Assembly: GCF_001598035.1 (NCBI RefSeq)
Contig: NZ_CP014835.1
Location: 2,021,001-2,085,000 of the forward strand
Length of the DNA stretch: 64,000 nucleotides
DNA from: Streptococcus halotolerans
GTDB taxonomy: Bacteria; Bacillota; Bacilli; Lactobacillales; Streptococcaceae
Reading direction: 5' to 3'
Positions 26,897-36,409 of the stretch are shown in pieces. Made by a program: the position numbers and the translations under genes. The number at the start of each line of letters is the position of its first letter. Position 1 is the stretch's first letter. The notes beneath the pieces are model-generated. The model saw only the letters and a list, made by a program, of their open reading frames with translations, ran no database searches and was not told the DNA's origin.

Positions 26897-28207
26897 ATGT
26901 CCTTACCAACAGTTGCTATTGTCGGACGTCCCAATGTTGGGAAATCGACGTTATTTAATCGTGTTGCTGGAGAACGCATTTCCATTGTGGAAGATGTAGA
27001 AGGTGTAACACGTGATCGTATTTATACTAGCGCAGAGTGGCTTAATCGCCAATTCTCTTTGATTGATACCGGTGGTATTGATGATGTGGATGCTCCTTTC
27101 ATGGAGCAAATCAAACACCAAGCTGACATTGCCATGACGGAAGCCGATGTTATTGTGTTCGTCGTATCAGCTAAAGAAGGTGTAACCGATGCGGATGAAT
27201 ATGTTGCGCGCATCCTTTACAAAACAAATAAACCAGTTATTCTAGCTGTTAATAAGGTCGATAACCCTGAAATGCGTGCGGAAATCTATGATTTCTACAC
27301 ACTTGGCTTGGGCGATCCTTATCCTGTCTCATCTGTTCACGGTATTGGTACGGGTGATGTTTTGGATGCTATTGTGGAAAATCTTCCGACTGAACATGAG
27401 GAAGACAATCCAGATATTATCAAATTTAGTTTGATTGGCCGTCCTAATGTCGGGAAATCAAGTCTGATCAATGCTATTTTAGGTGAAGAACGCGTGATTG
27501 CTAGTCCAGTTGCAGGAACGACTCGTGATGCGATTGATACCAATTTTACAGACAGCGAAGGTCAAGAATACACCATGATTGATACTGCTGGTATGCGTAA
27601 ATCAGGTAAGATTTACGAAAATACCGAGAAATATTCTGTCATGCGTTCGATGCGTGCGATTGACCGCTCAGATGTTGTTTTAATGGTTATCAATGCTGAA
27701 GAAGGCATTCGTGATTATGATAAGCGTATTGCTGGTTTTGCTCATGAGGCTGGTAAGGGGATTATTATCGTTGTGAATAAATGGGATACCATCAAAAAAG
27801 ATAACCATACGGTCAGTCAATGGGAAGCAGATGTTAGAGATAACTTCCAGTTCTTAAGCTATGCACCAATTATCTTTGTTTCAGCGCAGACGAAACAACG
27901 CCTTTACAAATTACCTGAAATGGTAAAACAGATCAGTGAAAGTCAAAATCGTCGTATCCCATCAGCTGTGCTTAATGACGTTATCATGGATGCTATTGCC
28001 ATCAATCCAACGCCAACTGATAAAGGAAAACGTCTCAAGATTTTCTATGGAACACAGGTAGCCGTTAAACCACCAACTTTCGTTATTTTTGTCAACGAAG
28101 AAGAGTTGATGCACTTCTCTTATCTACGTTTCTTGGAAAATCAAATTCGTGCAGCCTTTGGATTTGAAGGAACGCCTATTCAACTTATAACACGTAAACG
28201 TAGCTAA
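26897..28207 (+). CDS. der: Ribosome-associated GTPase Der (EngA)
   Basis: Essential GTPase with two consecutive G domains, required for 50S subunit assembly. G1 motifs GRPNVGKST (~10) and GRPNVGKSS (~185) are both present. Each domain has its DTGG/DTAG and NKVD/NKWD motifs. The C-terminal KH-like domain spans ~355-436 and ends [13 protein letters not shown]. 436 residues is the standard length. A short terminator hairpin follows at 28216-28240. Confidence 0.97.
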   Translation: MSLPTVAIVGRPNVGKSTLFNRVAGERISIVEDVEGVTRDRIYTSAEWLNRQFSLIDTGGIDDVDAPFMEQIKHQADIAMTEADVIVFVVSAKEGVTDADEYVARILYKTNKPVILAVNKVDNPEMRAEIYDFYTLGLGDPYPVSSVHGIGTGDVLDAIVENLPTEHEEDNPDIIKFSLIGRPNVGKSSLINAILGEERVIASPVAGTTRDAIDTNFTDSEGQEYTMIDTAGMRKSGKIYENTEKYSVMRSMRAIDRSDVVLMVINAEEGIRDYDKRIAGFAHEAGKGIIIVVNKWDTIKKDNHTVSQWEADVRDNFQFLSYAPIIFVSAQTKQRLYKLPEMVKQISESQNRRIPSAVLNDVIMDAIAINPTPTDKGKRLKIFYGTQVAVKPPTFVIFVNEEELMHFSYLRFLENQIRAAFGFEGTPIQLITRKRS

Positions 28208-28215
28208 TGATATAG

Positions 28216-28240
28216 AAAGAAGCGGCCTAGGTCGCTTTTT
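28216..28240 (+). terminator. Hairpin after der
   Basis: AAGCGGCC/GGTCGCTT, followed by TTT; short and weak, and may only partly separate der from the next gene. Confidence 0.5.
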
Positions 28241-28249
28241 AGGAAGATT

Positions 28250-28795
28250 ATGAAAAAACTATCTTTAGTCGGGATTTTTGTATTAGGACTTGGTCTGATA
28301 TATCTCATGTATCATCTAGTAGCTCCACCTATTGTGCAACAAAAGCAGTCTCTTGATGACGCCACTAACACTGAGTCACTGATAGCTGCGGATGGTAGTG
28401 AAACATTGTCGAAAATGACCTCTAGGCAAGCTGGGATATATTATTATGGTTTTCCAGAATGTCCTTGGTGTCAGGAGTTAGTCCCAGTCTTAGAGCGCGT
28501 CTTAAAAGAGGAAGAGACGACCGCATTTGCTGTGGATATTCATGACAAACAATACAGTCAAAAAGACAGTCAAACGCTTAAAAGCTTTTATCAGGACCAA
28601 GTCAAACAAGAAAATGTTTCAGTTCCTTTCTTAGTAGCGATTAATGAAGCCGGTGAGGTTCGCATACACGTTGGGACTGTTGATGGGCATAATGCTAAAA
28701 TGAAAAAGATGACAAGAAAACAAAAAGAAGAGTTGACGAAAGCCCTCCGAGAGTTAGTGATTTGGGGAAGTCACGATGATATCCTAGACAGTTAG
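28250..28795 (+). CDS. Membrane-anchored thioredoxin-like protein
   Basis: 181 residues with an N-terminal hydrophobic anchor (~5-25) and a thioredoxin-fold domain outside the membrane. The redox motif is CPWC in YYYGFPECPWCQELVPVL (~75-80), and the cis-Pro loop is VSVPFLVAI. This resembles thiol-disulfide proteins annotated as bacteriocin-transport accessory or DsbA/TlpA-like in streptococci. The likely role is thiol redox chemistry at the cell surface; substrate unknown. The start follows AGGAAGATT. The terminator that ends it (28896-28921) carries the insertion sequence in its T tract. Confidence 0.75.
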   Translation: MKKLSLVGIFVLGLGLIYLMYHLVAPPIVQQKQSLDDATNTESLIAADGSETLSKMTSRQAGIYYYGFPECPWCQELVPVLERVLKEEETTAFAVDIHDKQYSQKDSQTLKSFYQDQVKQENVSVPFLVAINEAGEVRIHVGTVDGHNAKMKKMTRKQKEELTKALRELVIWGSHDDILDS

Positions 28796-28895
28796 TAAGC
28801 CCTGTTTGGGACCTTTTGTCCTGTCATTTACGATGGTATTGTGAGAATCTGCTTTAGCAGCGAGGCAAATGGTTAAGAAGCTGCCACTTTTAGCT

Positions 28896-28921
28896 GAAAG
28901 GACCTTAGAGGTCTTTTCTTT
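28896..28921 (+). terminator. Terminator disrupted by the insertion sequence
   Basis: AAAGGACCTTAGAGGTCTTTTCTTT forms a short stem with T tract. The IS entered at its TTTTCTTT, which now flanks the IS on both sides. Confidence 0.6.
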
Positions 28922-30339
28922 GGCTCTTTGTCAACTGTAGTGGGTTGACTTATAGTTAACACCGAGAGAGGACCAGTTTGGTCTTCTCTTTTGTTGTATT
29001 CAAAGCAAGATAAATCCGTTTTTTGAAGTTTTCGAAGTTCCTAAAGCCAAAAGCATTTCGCTTAATGACTTTAATAAGGTTGTTGGTCGCCTCTAGTTTG
29101 GCATTGGAATAAGGTAGTTTCAGGGCGTTGATAATCTTTTCCTTGTCTTTTAGAAAGGTTGATAAGACGGTCTTGAAGATGGGATGGACTTGTTTGATGG
29201 TATCAGAAATGAGTTCAAAGAAGTGTTTCTCCTGCTTTTCTTGGAAATGAAAGAGAAGGCATTGGAAGAGTTCATAGTGGTGACGTAGCTCATCAGAGTA
29301 GCTCAAAAGACGTTGCACAATCTCTTGATTGGTCAAGTGCATGCGAAAAGTTGGACGATAAAACCGTTTATCGTTTAGGTTACGACTATCTTGTTGGATG
29401 AGTTTCCAGTAACGTTTCAAGGCCTTATATTCGTGAGATTGACGCTCAAATTGGTTCATGATTTGGATACGGAGACGGTTCATAGCGCGAGATAAATGTT
29501 GAATAATGTGGAACCTATCGAGAACAATCTTCGCCTTAGGAAACAGTGTCTTAGCGATGTCATAGTAGGGACTAAACATATCCATGGTGATGACTTTAAC
29601 ACGACTGCGCACCTTGTGAGAATACCGCAAAAAATGATTTCTGATGACAGCTTGCGTCCGACCATCAAGGATAGCGATAATCTTGTTAGCATCGAAATCT
29701 TGGGCAATAAAGCTCATCTTTCCCTTCTTAAAAGCATACTCATCCCAGGACATGTTCTCGGGTAACCAGGTTAAATCGGTCTTGCACTCAAAGCGGTTGA
29801 GCTGCCGATAGACGGTTGACACAGAGACAGACAGGTCTTCAGAGATTTTTGTCATTGCCTCACGACTCATGAGTTTGTCGGTGATTTTGTGGTTAATGAT
29901 GTTGGGAATCTGGTGATTTTCTCTGACCAGAGAGGTCTTAGCAACAGCCATTTTCCCACACGCTTGACATTTGAAGCGACGCTTTTTGAGACGAATCAGT
30001 ACTTTACAACCCGCCATTTCCAGATAGGGAATTTTGCAAGGCTTTTGGAAATCGTACTTTGTCATTTTTCCTTGACAAACAGAGCATTGAGGGGGATCAT
30101 AATCTAACTTGGCATGATACTCTCTGTGAGTGAAGAACTTGTCAAATGTCTTTTCAAAAGTGATGTTAGGGTCTTTAATGTCGAGCGAATCTTTGATATA
30201 ATCTAGTTGTTCCATATGAGTCTTTCTAATGAGTGGTTTAGTCGCTTTTCATTATAAGTCATATGGGACTTTTTTGCTATATTCAAAAAGACTCCATAAT
30301 CTCCGAGAAGAATTTACCCACTACAGAAATTATAGAGCC
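28922..30339 (-). mobile_element. ISL3-family insertion sequence, complete, with 8-bp target duplication
   Basis: 1418 bp. The left end GGCTCTTTGTCAACTGTAG and the right end, read in reverse, GGCTCTATAATTTCTGTAG share the terminal GGCTCT and CTGTAGTGGGT blocks. The 8 bases TTTTCTTT occur immediately outside both ends (28914-28921 and 30340-30347), a perfect target duplication of the size usual for ISL3. The transposase gene is full length and unbroken, so the insertion looks recent and possibly active. Confidence 0.9.
28956..30215 (-). CDS. ISL3-family transposase
   Basis: 419-residue transposase. The N-terminal zinc-finger pattern CSVCQGKM ... CKIPYL ... KRRFKCQACGK is typical of ISL3 elements, followed by a helix-turn-helix (TKISEDLSVSVSTVYRQL) and the catalytic domain. 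Candidate acidic residues are ITMDMFSPY (first Asp), KIVLDRFHII (second Asp) and SNAKLEATNNLIK (Glu). No frameshift or internal stop. It lies alone inside the IS, transcribed leftwards. Confidence 0.92.
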   Translation of the reverse strand: MEQLDYIKDSLDIKDPNITFEKTFDKFFTHREYHAKLDYDPPQCSVCQGKMTKYDFQKPCKIPYLEMAGCKVLIRLKKRRFKCQACGKMAVAKTSLVRENHQIPNIINHKITDKLMSREAMTKISEDLSVSVSTVYRQLNRFECKTDLTWLPENMSWDEYAFKKGKMSFIAQDFDANKIIAILDGRTQAVIRNHFLRYSHKVRSRVKVITMDMFSPYYDIAKTLFPKAKIVLDRFHIIQHLSRAMNRLRIQIMNQFERQSHEYKALKRYWKLIQQDSRNLNDKRFYRPTFRMHLTNQEIVQRLLSYSDELRHHYELFQCLLFHFQEKQEKHFFELISDTIKQVHPIFKTVLSTFLKDKEKIINALKLPYSNAKLEATNNLIKVIKRNAFGFRNFENFKKRIYLALNTTKEKTKLVLSRC

Positions 30340-30494
30340 TTTTCTTTTGCCTTCAACAGCCTTAACAGTCATTATCATAAGCCAAATGCTAGCCTTTTTG
30401 TTATAATAAAGGGATAGATAATGCCAGCCTTAGCTAAAGAATCCATATCAAATGAGCAACTTAATGTTAATTGGCATGAGAGGGTGAAACATTT

Positions 30495-33400
30495 ATGGCA
30501 AAATTAATTCCAGGTCGTATCCGTAATCAAGGCATTGCTCTTTATGAAGCGGGTGTGATTTCGATTATTTCTCAAAAAGGGACCTTGTTGCAGGCCAGCG
30601 TTGATGGAATTGCTATCCAATATTCATTAAATGATGAGGAAGTTGTCTGTCAATGCGCTTTTTTCCGTGAAAAAGCTTATTGTGAGCATTTGGCAGCGGT
30701 TGAACATTTTTTGAAAAATGATACGCAAGGCAGAGAATTAGTAGAAGAACTGGAAGAAGGAACAGATGTAGCCGAAGAAGTTACTGAAAGGCAGTCATTT
30801 GGCAGTTTATTTTTAGACACACTTCAAATGAACGACAATACTGAGACAGCTTTTAGCCTCGGTGCTGAGGGTCAGCAAAGCCCGTATTCTAATGATATCT
30901 GGTGGACACTTCGAATTCGTCGACTACCTGATCAAAGAAGTTATGTTATCCGTGATATCAAAAGTTTTCTCAACATCGTTAAAAAAGAATCCTTTTATCA
31001 AATTGGAAAAAACTACTATGAACCATTATCATTTGGTCAATTTGACGACGCCAGTCAACAACTCATTGAATTTTTGTGGCGCCTGACACCAGATACGTCT
31101 CAACAAGACTTAGCCTTTTTATTTCCTAATCATAATCGGCATCTTCTAGTTCCGTCAGGTTTCTTTGAAGAAGGATTGCTCCTCTTAAACCAGCTAGACT
31201 ATTTTAGTTTAGAAGTTGGTTTAAAAACCTATCATAGTATTGATGTCACTTACCTTCAGCCAGAGCATCATCTGTTTGAATTTGAGGTTGAGGTGCATCA
31301 AAAGGTCATCGAACTTAAAGTCAAGGAGAAAAGCCATCAGGCTTATTTTGATCATCAATATCTCTTTGTTAGTGGACATTTTTATTATCTGGACCGCAAA
31401 CAACAGAAGTTAGTTAGTGCTTTAAAAACCTTGCCTATTGCTGAGGATTTAGTAAAGCATCTGCATTTTGATTTGGATGATCAAGACAAACTGGCGGCTA
31501 GTCTCTTAGATTTTGAGCTTATCGGTAAGGTCAAAGCTCCTAAAACTTTCCAGCAAAGAGATTTTAAAGTGCTTTTTGCTTTTGATTGGCATGATGACAA
31601 TCGTCTTGCCTTGCAAACAACCCTGCAGTTTAAGGAGACTGAGGTTACGACGAGAGCCCAACTCAAAGACCTGCCTTTTGCTGTCCATTACAAGAAGGAA
31701 GCTGATCTGTTTCAACTGATTGAAACAGAAGGTTTTGGTTTTGATCTAAGAGGTGAGAAGCTGCTTTTATCGAGTCACGATTTGGTTCCATTCTTTCAAA
31801 TCAGTCTACCTCAGTTTCGCCAATTGGGGGCTATTAATCTTTCAGACCGTTTGGAAGCTATGAGAGTGGTAGAGCGTCCTAAGGTTAGAGTAGAACGTAA
31901 GGGCGGTCTTTTGGATGTGTCTTTTGATTTCACACAATTAGGTGAAGAGGATGTCGATCGAGCTCTTCAAGCCCTCTTTGATAATCAGACCTATTTTATG
32001 GCTCAGTCTGGGAAAATGGTTGTCTTTGATCAAGAGACACAAAAAATCAGTCAGGCACTAGAGAAACTGCGGGCAAAAACCTTCCAAAATGGGCATGTGC
32101 AGTTGAACAGCACGGCAGCCTTCCAGTTATCAGAAACCTTCACGAATTCAGAACAAGTAAGCTTTTCTCAGGATTTCCAGAACTTGGCTAGAGATTTACG
32201 CCACCCAGAAGCATTTGAGTTGCCTGAATTGTCCGTAAAAGCTGATTTACGGGATTACCAGCTGAGAGGTATCCAGTGGCTATCAATGCTGGATCATTAT
32301 GGATTTGGTGGCATTTTAGCTGATGACATGGGACTCGGTAAAACCCTTCAAACCATAGCTTTTTTGACTAGCCGGTTGAGCAAAGACGCTCATTCTTTGA
32401 TTTTGGCACCTTCTAGCCTGATTTACAATTGGCAGGAGGAATTCAATAAGTTTGCGCCGCAGATTGATGTGGCAGTCTCTTATGGCTTAAAGTCAGTGCG
32501 TGATCAGATCATTGCTAACAATCATCAAGTGACGATTACTAGTTATAGTTCTTTCCGTCAGGATTTCAAGGAGTATCAAGGGCGCGCCTATGATTATCTG
32601 ATTTTAGATGAAGCACAGGTCATGAAAAACGCCCAAACCAAGATAGCTCATTATTTAAGGCAGTTTGATGTTAAGAATGTTTTTGCTCTCTCGGGAACTC
32701 CTATTGAAAATAAACTGCTAGAAATTTGGTCTATTTTTCAAATTGTTTTACCTGGTCTTTTGCCAAACCAGAAAGCCTTCTTAAAATTAGATGCCAATCA
32801 AGTGTCTAGGTATATTAAGCCTTTTGTCCTTCGGAGAAAGAAAGAGGACGTTTTACCAGAGTTACCTGATTTGATTGAAATCACTTATCCAAATGAGTTG
32901 GCTGAGAGTCAAAAAGCCATTTACCTCGCCCAGCTTCGTCAAATGCAGGAGCGTATTAACCAGTCGAGTGATTCAGAGATTAATCGACAAAAAATTGAGA
33001 TTTTATCTGGTATCACCAGATTACGGCAAATTTGTGACACCCCAAGTCTCTTTATGGATTATGCTGGAAACAGTGGAAAATTAGATAGCTTGCGAGACCT
33101 CCTCCTTCAAATTAAGGAAAACGGTCACCGCGCTTTGATTTTCTCACAATTTAGAGGCATGCTAGATATTGCAGAGGCAGAATTAGATAAGCTAGGGCTA
33201 AGTACCTATAAAATAACTGGTTCAACCCCAGCCAATCAACGCCAAGAAATGACCCGTGCTTTTAATGCGGGGTCGAAAGATGCTTTTTTGATTTCCTTAA
33301 AAGCAGGGGGAGTAGGGCTCAATCTGACAGGAGCTGACACGGTTGTTCTGATTGATTTATGGTGGAATCCTGCCGTTGAAATGCAGGCGATTAGCCGAGC

Positions 33401-33593
33401 CCATCGGATTGGTCAACAAGAAAATGTCGAAGTCTATCGTTTGATTACACGCGGGACGATTGAAGAGAAGATTTTAGAAATGCAAGACAATAAGAGAAAC
33501 CTTGTCACAACGGTCTTGGATGGCAACGAAACAAGAGCAAACATGACGATTGAAGACATCAAAGAAATTCTTGGAATAGGTGTTGACAGATAA
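30495..33593 (+). CDS. SNF2-family helicase with SWIM zinc finger
   Basis: 1032-residue DNA-dependent ATPase. The N-terminus carries a SWIM-type zinc finger (CQCAFFREKAYCEH, ~53-66). A long middle region follows, similar to bacterial SNF2 N-terminal extensions. The ATPase then starts near ~575: DDMGLGKTLQT (Walker A), LILDEAQ (Walker B), and LSGTPIENKL. The C-terminal helicase lobe has RALIFSQFRGMLDI, SLKAGGVGLNLTGADTVVLID and RAHRIGQ. All motifs intact. Such proteins are common but poorly characterised in streptococci; roles in transcription recycling (as for RapA) or repair are only suggested. The start follows GAGGGTGAAACATTT. Confidence 0.9.
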   Translation: MAKLIPGRIRNQGIALYEAGVISIISQKGTLLQASVDGIAIQYSLNDEEVVCQCAFFREKAYCEHLAAVEHFLKNDTQGRELVEELEEGTDVAEEVTERQSFGSLFLDTLQMNDNTETAFSLGAEGQQSPYSNDIWWTLRIRRLPDQRSYVIRDIKSFLNIVKKESFYQIGKNYYEPLSFGQFDDASQQLIEFLWRLTPDTSQQDLAFLFPNHNRHLLVPSGFFEEGLLLLNQLDYFSLEVGLKTYHSIDVTYLQPEHHLFEFEVEVHQKVIELKVKEKSHQAYFDHQYLFVSGHFYYLDRKQQKLVSALKTLPIAEDLVKHLHFDLDDQDKLAASLLDFELIGKVKAPKTFQQRDFKVLFAFDWHDDNRLALQTTLQFKETEVTTRAQLKDLPFAVHYKKEADLFQLIETEGFGFDLRGEKLLLSSHDLVPFFQISLPQFRQLGAINLSDRLEAMRVVERPKVRVERKGGLLDVSFDFTQLGEEDVDRALQALFDNQTYFMAQSGKMVVFDQETQKISQALEKLRAKTFQNGHVQLNSTAAFQLSETFTNSEQVSFSQDFQNLARDLRHPEAFELPELSVKADLRDYQLRGIQWLSMLDHYGFGGILADDMGLGKTLQTIAFLTSRLSKDAHSLILAPSSLIYNWQEEFNKFAPQIDVAVSYGLKSVRDQIIANNHQVTITSYSSFRQDFKEYQGRAYDYLILDEAQVMKNAQTKIAHYLRQFDVKNVFALSGTPIENKLLEIWSIFQIVLPGLLPNQKAFLKLDANQVSRYIKPFVLRRKKEDVLPELPDLIEITYPNELAESQKAIYLAQLRQMQERINQSSDSEINRQKIEILSGITRLRQICDTPSLFMDYAGNSGKLDSLRDLLLQIKENGHRALIFSQFRGMLDIAEAELDKLGLSTYKITGSTPANQRQEMTRAFNAGSKDAFLISLKAGGVGLNLTGADTVVLIDLWWNPAVEMQAISRAHRIGQQENVEVYRLITRGTIEEKILEMQDNKRNLVTTVLDGNETRANMTIEDIKEILGIGVDR

Positions 33594-33594
33594 C

Positions 33595-33624
33595 TTTGAA
33601 AAAGTGAGCCCTTTAGTTTATAAT
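33595..33624 (+). promoter_or_regulatory. Promoter ahead of the basic protein-murC genes
   Basis: TTTGAA (33595-33600), an 18-base spacer, and TATAAT (33619-33624). It begins right at the end of the SNF2 gene. Confidence 0.5.
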
Positions 33625-33652
33625 AGGACTGTTACAGAAAGGAAGTGAGCCA

Positions 33653-34357
33653 ATGAGTTCCAGAAGACGTACGTTTCCCCTAATCCCTGATGACGAACCT
33701 GTTATCGGACAACCTACAGAGATGCGTCTATATGATAATGATGATCTTATTACCAATATCAATGGGACCTATTATGATAAGGACTATTCCGATGTAACAC
33801 CTAACAGTCAGTTTGTTCGTAAGACTAATCAGGAAACAGAATCTGATCAATCAAGGGCACCTGAATCTTTAGACAAGACACAAACGTATGCTGAACAGGC
33901 ACGTGAAGAAGCTAAAAATGATTTGCGACAAAAGAGACAGTTTTATGTTAATCATGAATTACAGCGTGCAAAGCAGCCAAGCAAGTCATTTAAGACTGCT
34001 GCGACGCTCTCTCCTCGAACAAGTCTGAAGAGAGAAGTGCCTAGCTATCAAAAAAAGACATCCTTTACTAAGCAACCCATGCAAAAGGGCTTAACATCTA
34101 AGGGTACTCAGAAAAAGACAGCGTCAGAGCATACCTCTGAATTATCTGTTTTTTCTAAAAAACTACACCAAGATTCCTATATTTTGGTGGATTTACCAAA
34201 AGTTTACAACCAACCTGACAATCAAAGAGATTCGAAACCCAAGAAAAACACATTTGACTTTTTAAAACGTAGTCAAATATATAATCACCAAGAAAGGCAA
34301 GAAAAACGAGAACGTCAGATTGCTCAAGAGTTAAATTTGACCCGTTTTGAGGATTAA
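33653..34357 (+). CDS. Hypothetical basic cytosolic protein upstream of murC
   Basis: 234 residues, strongly polar, rich in Lys, Arg, Gln, Ser and Thr, with no membrane segment or signal peptide and no enzyme motif I recognise. The first ~60 residues look acidic and conserved in style (RRRTFPLIPDDEPVIGQPTE). The middle is basic and probably disordered. A more ordered tail contains LHQDSYILVDLPKVYNQP and a coiled-coil-like end (QERQEKRERQIAQELNLTRF). It lies nine bases before murC, so it is translated from the same message. The context points to cell-wall synthesis or division, but this is guesswork. Confidence 0.7.
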   Translation: MSSRRRTFPLIPDDEPVIGQPTEMRLYDNDDLITNINGTYYDKDYSDVTPNSQFVRKTNQETESDQSRAPESLDKTQTYAEQAREEAKNDLRQKRQFYVNHELQRAKQPSKSFKTAATLSPRTSLKREVPSYQKKTSFTKQPMQKGLTSKGTQKKTASEHTSELSVFSKKLHQDSYILVDLPKVYNQPDNQRDSKPKKNTFDFLKRSQIYNHQERQEKRERQIAQELNLTRFED

Positions 34358-34366
34358 GGAGTTAGC

Positions 34367-35698
34367 ATGTCAAAAACCTATCATTTTATCGGAATTAAGG
34401 GCTCAGGGATGAGCGCACTTGCATTGATGTTACATCAAATGGGCCATAAGGTTCAGGGGTCTGATGTTGATAAATATTACTTTACACAACGTGGATTAGA
34501 ACAGGCTGGAATTCCGATTCTTCCTTTCTCTGAGGAAAATATCACGTCAGATATGGAGCTGGTTGCTGGTAACGCTTTTCGTCAAGATAATAATGTTGAA
34601 ATGGCTAAAGTGATTGAGTCGGGTTATTCATTTAAACGTTATCACGAGTTTCTTGGAGAATTCATGAAGCAATTCACCAGTTTTGGTGTAGCAGGAGCAC
34701 ATGGTAAGACGTCAACAACAGGTCTTTTAGCTCATGTTATGAAAAACATCACTGACACATCGTTTTTGATTGGTGATGGTACCGGACGTGGTTCAGCGTC
34801 GAGTCAGTACTTTGTTTTTGAGTCGGATGAATATGAGCGTCATTTCATGCCCTATCACCCAGATTACTCTATCATCACTAATATCGATTTTGATCACCCA
34901 GATTATTTTACCGGTATTGATGATGTTTTTGATGCTTTTGATACTTATGCCAAACAAGCTAAAAAAGCTCTTTTTGTCTTTGGAGAAGATGAGTACCTTC
35001 GTCGTATCACCTCTCCTGCCAGGATTTACTATTATGGCTTTGATGAGTCAAATGATTTTTATGCAACAGACATCACCCGAACCATCAATGGTTCTGAGTT
35101 TACCGTGATGCATGATGGTAAAGCGATTGGGCATTTCCATGTCCCAGCATTTGGACGCCATAATATCCTAAATGCGACAGCTGTTATCGCTAATCTTTTT
35201 GTTGCAGGATTTGATATGGGTCTTGTTGCAGAGCATCTTAAGACTTTCTCAGGCGTTAAGCGTCGCTTTACTGAGAAAAAGATTAATGAGACTATTGTTA
35301 TTGATGACTTTGCCCATCATCCTACCGAAATTATGGCAACCTTGGATGCGGCTCGTCAAAAATACCCATCTAAAGAAATTGTTGCCATTTTTCAACCGCA
35401 TACCTTTACACGTACTATCGCTTTGCTAGATGAGTTTGCAGCAGCTTTAAATGAAGCAGATGCAGTGTATCTAGCACAAATTTATGGTTCAGCGCGTGAG
35501 GTTGATCGTGGAGATGTCAAAGTTGAGGATTTGGCCAATCGCATCCACAAACCAGCACAAGTGATTACTGTTGAAAATGTGTCCCCACTCCTTGATCATG
35601 ACAATGCTGTTTATGTCTTCATGGGTGCTGGAGATATACAACTTTATGAACGTTCTTTTGAAGAACTCTTATCTAACTTGACAGAAAATAATCAATAG
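34367..35698 (+). CDS. murC: UDP-N-acetylmuramate--L-alanine ligase
   Basis: Cytoplasmic Mur ligase adding the first amino acid of the peptidoglycan stem. N-terminal nucleotide-binding motif [18 protein letters not shown], central ATP-binding loop [11 protein letters not shown] (~106-117), [10 protein letters not shown], and C-terminal FQPHTFTRT with [10 protein letters not shown]. 443 residues, full length. RBS AAGGAGTTAGC. Essential gene with intact motifs. Confidence 0.97.
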   Translation: MSKTYHFIGIKGSGMSALALMLHQMGHKVQGSDVDKYYFTQRGLEQAGIPILPFSEENITSDMELVAGNAFRQDNNVEMAKVIESGYSFKRYHEFLGEFMKQFTSFGVAGAHGKTSTTGLLAHVMKNITDTSFLIGDGTGRGSASSQYFVFESDEYERHFMPYHPDYSIITNIDFDHPDYFTGIDDVFDAFDTYAKQAKKALFVFGEDEYLRRITSPARIYYYGFDESNDFYATDITRTINGSEFTVMHDGKAIGHFHVPAFGRHNILNATAVIANLFVAGFDMGLVAEHLKTFSGVKRRFTEKKINETIVIDDFAHHPTEIMATLDAARQKYPSKEIVAIFQPHTFTRTIALLDEFAAALNEADAVYLAQIYGSAREVDRGDVKVEDLANRIHKPAQVITVENVSPLLDHDNAVYVFMGAGDIQLYERSFEELLSNLTENNQ

Positions 35699-35765
35699 TA
35701 TCAGCGGAACAACTGTGTCATTGGTAAAACACAGAAATGTTCTAGCTGTTGACTTCAAAGGATAG

Positions 35766-35812
35766 GGTAGAAGAGCCAACTGATCTTTAGGGGCTTCCTC
35801 TACTCTTTTTTG
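35766..35812 (+). terminator. Terminator between murC and the GNAT gene
   Basis: GGTAGAAGAGCC pairs with GGGCTTCCTCTACT imperfectly, then CTTTTTT. Confidence 0.65.
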
Positions 35813-35825
35813 ATAAGGAGACCTA

Positions 35826-36317
35826 ATGGAAATTAGACATGTAGACATAGCAGATTGGCATACGATTTCTGCTATCGAATCTCAAAATTTCTCAGTAGAA
35901 GAAGCCACAAGACCTGAGGTCATAAAGGAAAGAATCGAACGTATTTCAGACACCTTCCTGGTGGCTGTTATCAATGATGAGATTGCTGGTTATATCGAAG
36001 GACCAGCAGTGCCACAACGTTACCTAACAGATGATTTATTTCATAAGGTTAGGGAAAATTCTAAAACAGGTGGGTTTATTGTTGTTACCAGCTTATCTGT
36101 TTCCAAAAAATATCAAGAACAAGGCGTTGGTACAGCTCTGATAGCAGCCTTAAAAGACCTATCAGTTGCCCAAAACCGACAAGGCATCAGCTTAACCTGC
36201 CATGATTATTTGATTTCCTATTATGAAAAGAATGGCTTTATTGATGAGGGGGAATCTGAATCAGAACATGGTGGTGCTCTCTGGTATAATATGGTCTGGG
36301 AAAATCCTAGGAAGTAA
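35826..36317 (+). CDS. GNAT family N-acetyltransferase
   Basis: 163-residue acetyl-CoA-dependent acetyltransferase. The core shows LVAVINDEIAGYIEG (beta-4), VVTSLSVSKKYQEQGVGTALIAAL, in which the QGVGTAL pyrophosphate loop binds acetyl-CoA, and a late YYEKNGFIDEGE. Resembles the arylalkylamine/polyamine-type GNATs. Substrate unknown. RBS AAGGAGACCTA. It sits between murC and mltG with its own leader and terminator. Confidence 0.85.
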   Translation: MEIRHVDIADWHTISAIESQNFSVEEATRPEVIKERIERISDTFLVAVINDEIAGYIEGPAVPQRYLTDDLFHKVRENSKTGGFIVVTSLSVSKKYQEQGVGTALIAALKDLSVAQNRQGISLTCHDYLISYYEKNGFIDEGESESEHGGALWYNMVWENPRK

Positions 36318-36349
36318 TGTTAAAAATAGGTGACAACCCTTTATAATCA

Positions 36350-36378
36350 TTGCTTTTCCAAGGTTTTTAAGATATAAT
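36350..36378 (+). promoter_or_regulatory. mltG promoter
   Basis: TTGCTT (36350-36355), 17-base spacer, TATAAT (36373-36378). The -10 overlaps the in-frame ATG at 36377, which argues that translation starts later, at TTG 36410. Confidence 0.65.
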
Positions 36379-36409
36379 GGCGATTGATTATGATATAGGA
36401 GGATCAGCT

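Noticed and set aside
29480..29765. Small frames on both strands inside the ISL3 transposase gene
   Set aside because: Shadows of the intact transposase reading frame; ISL3 elements carry a single gene.
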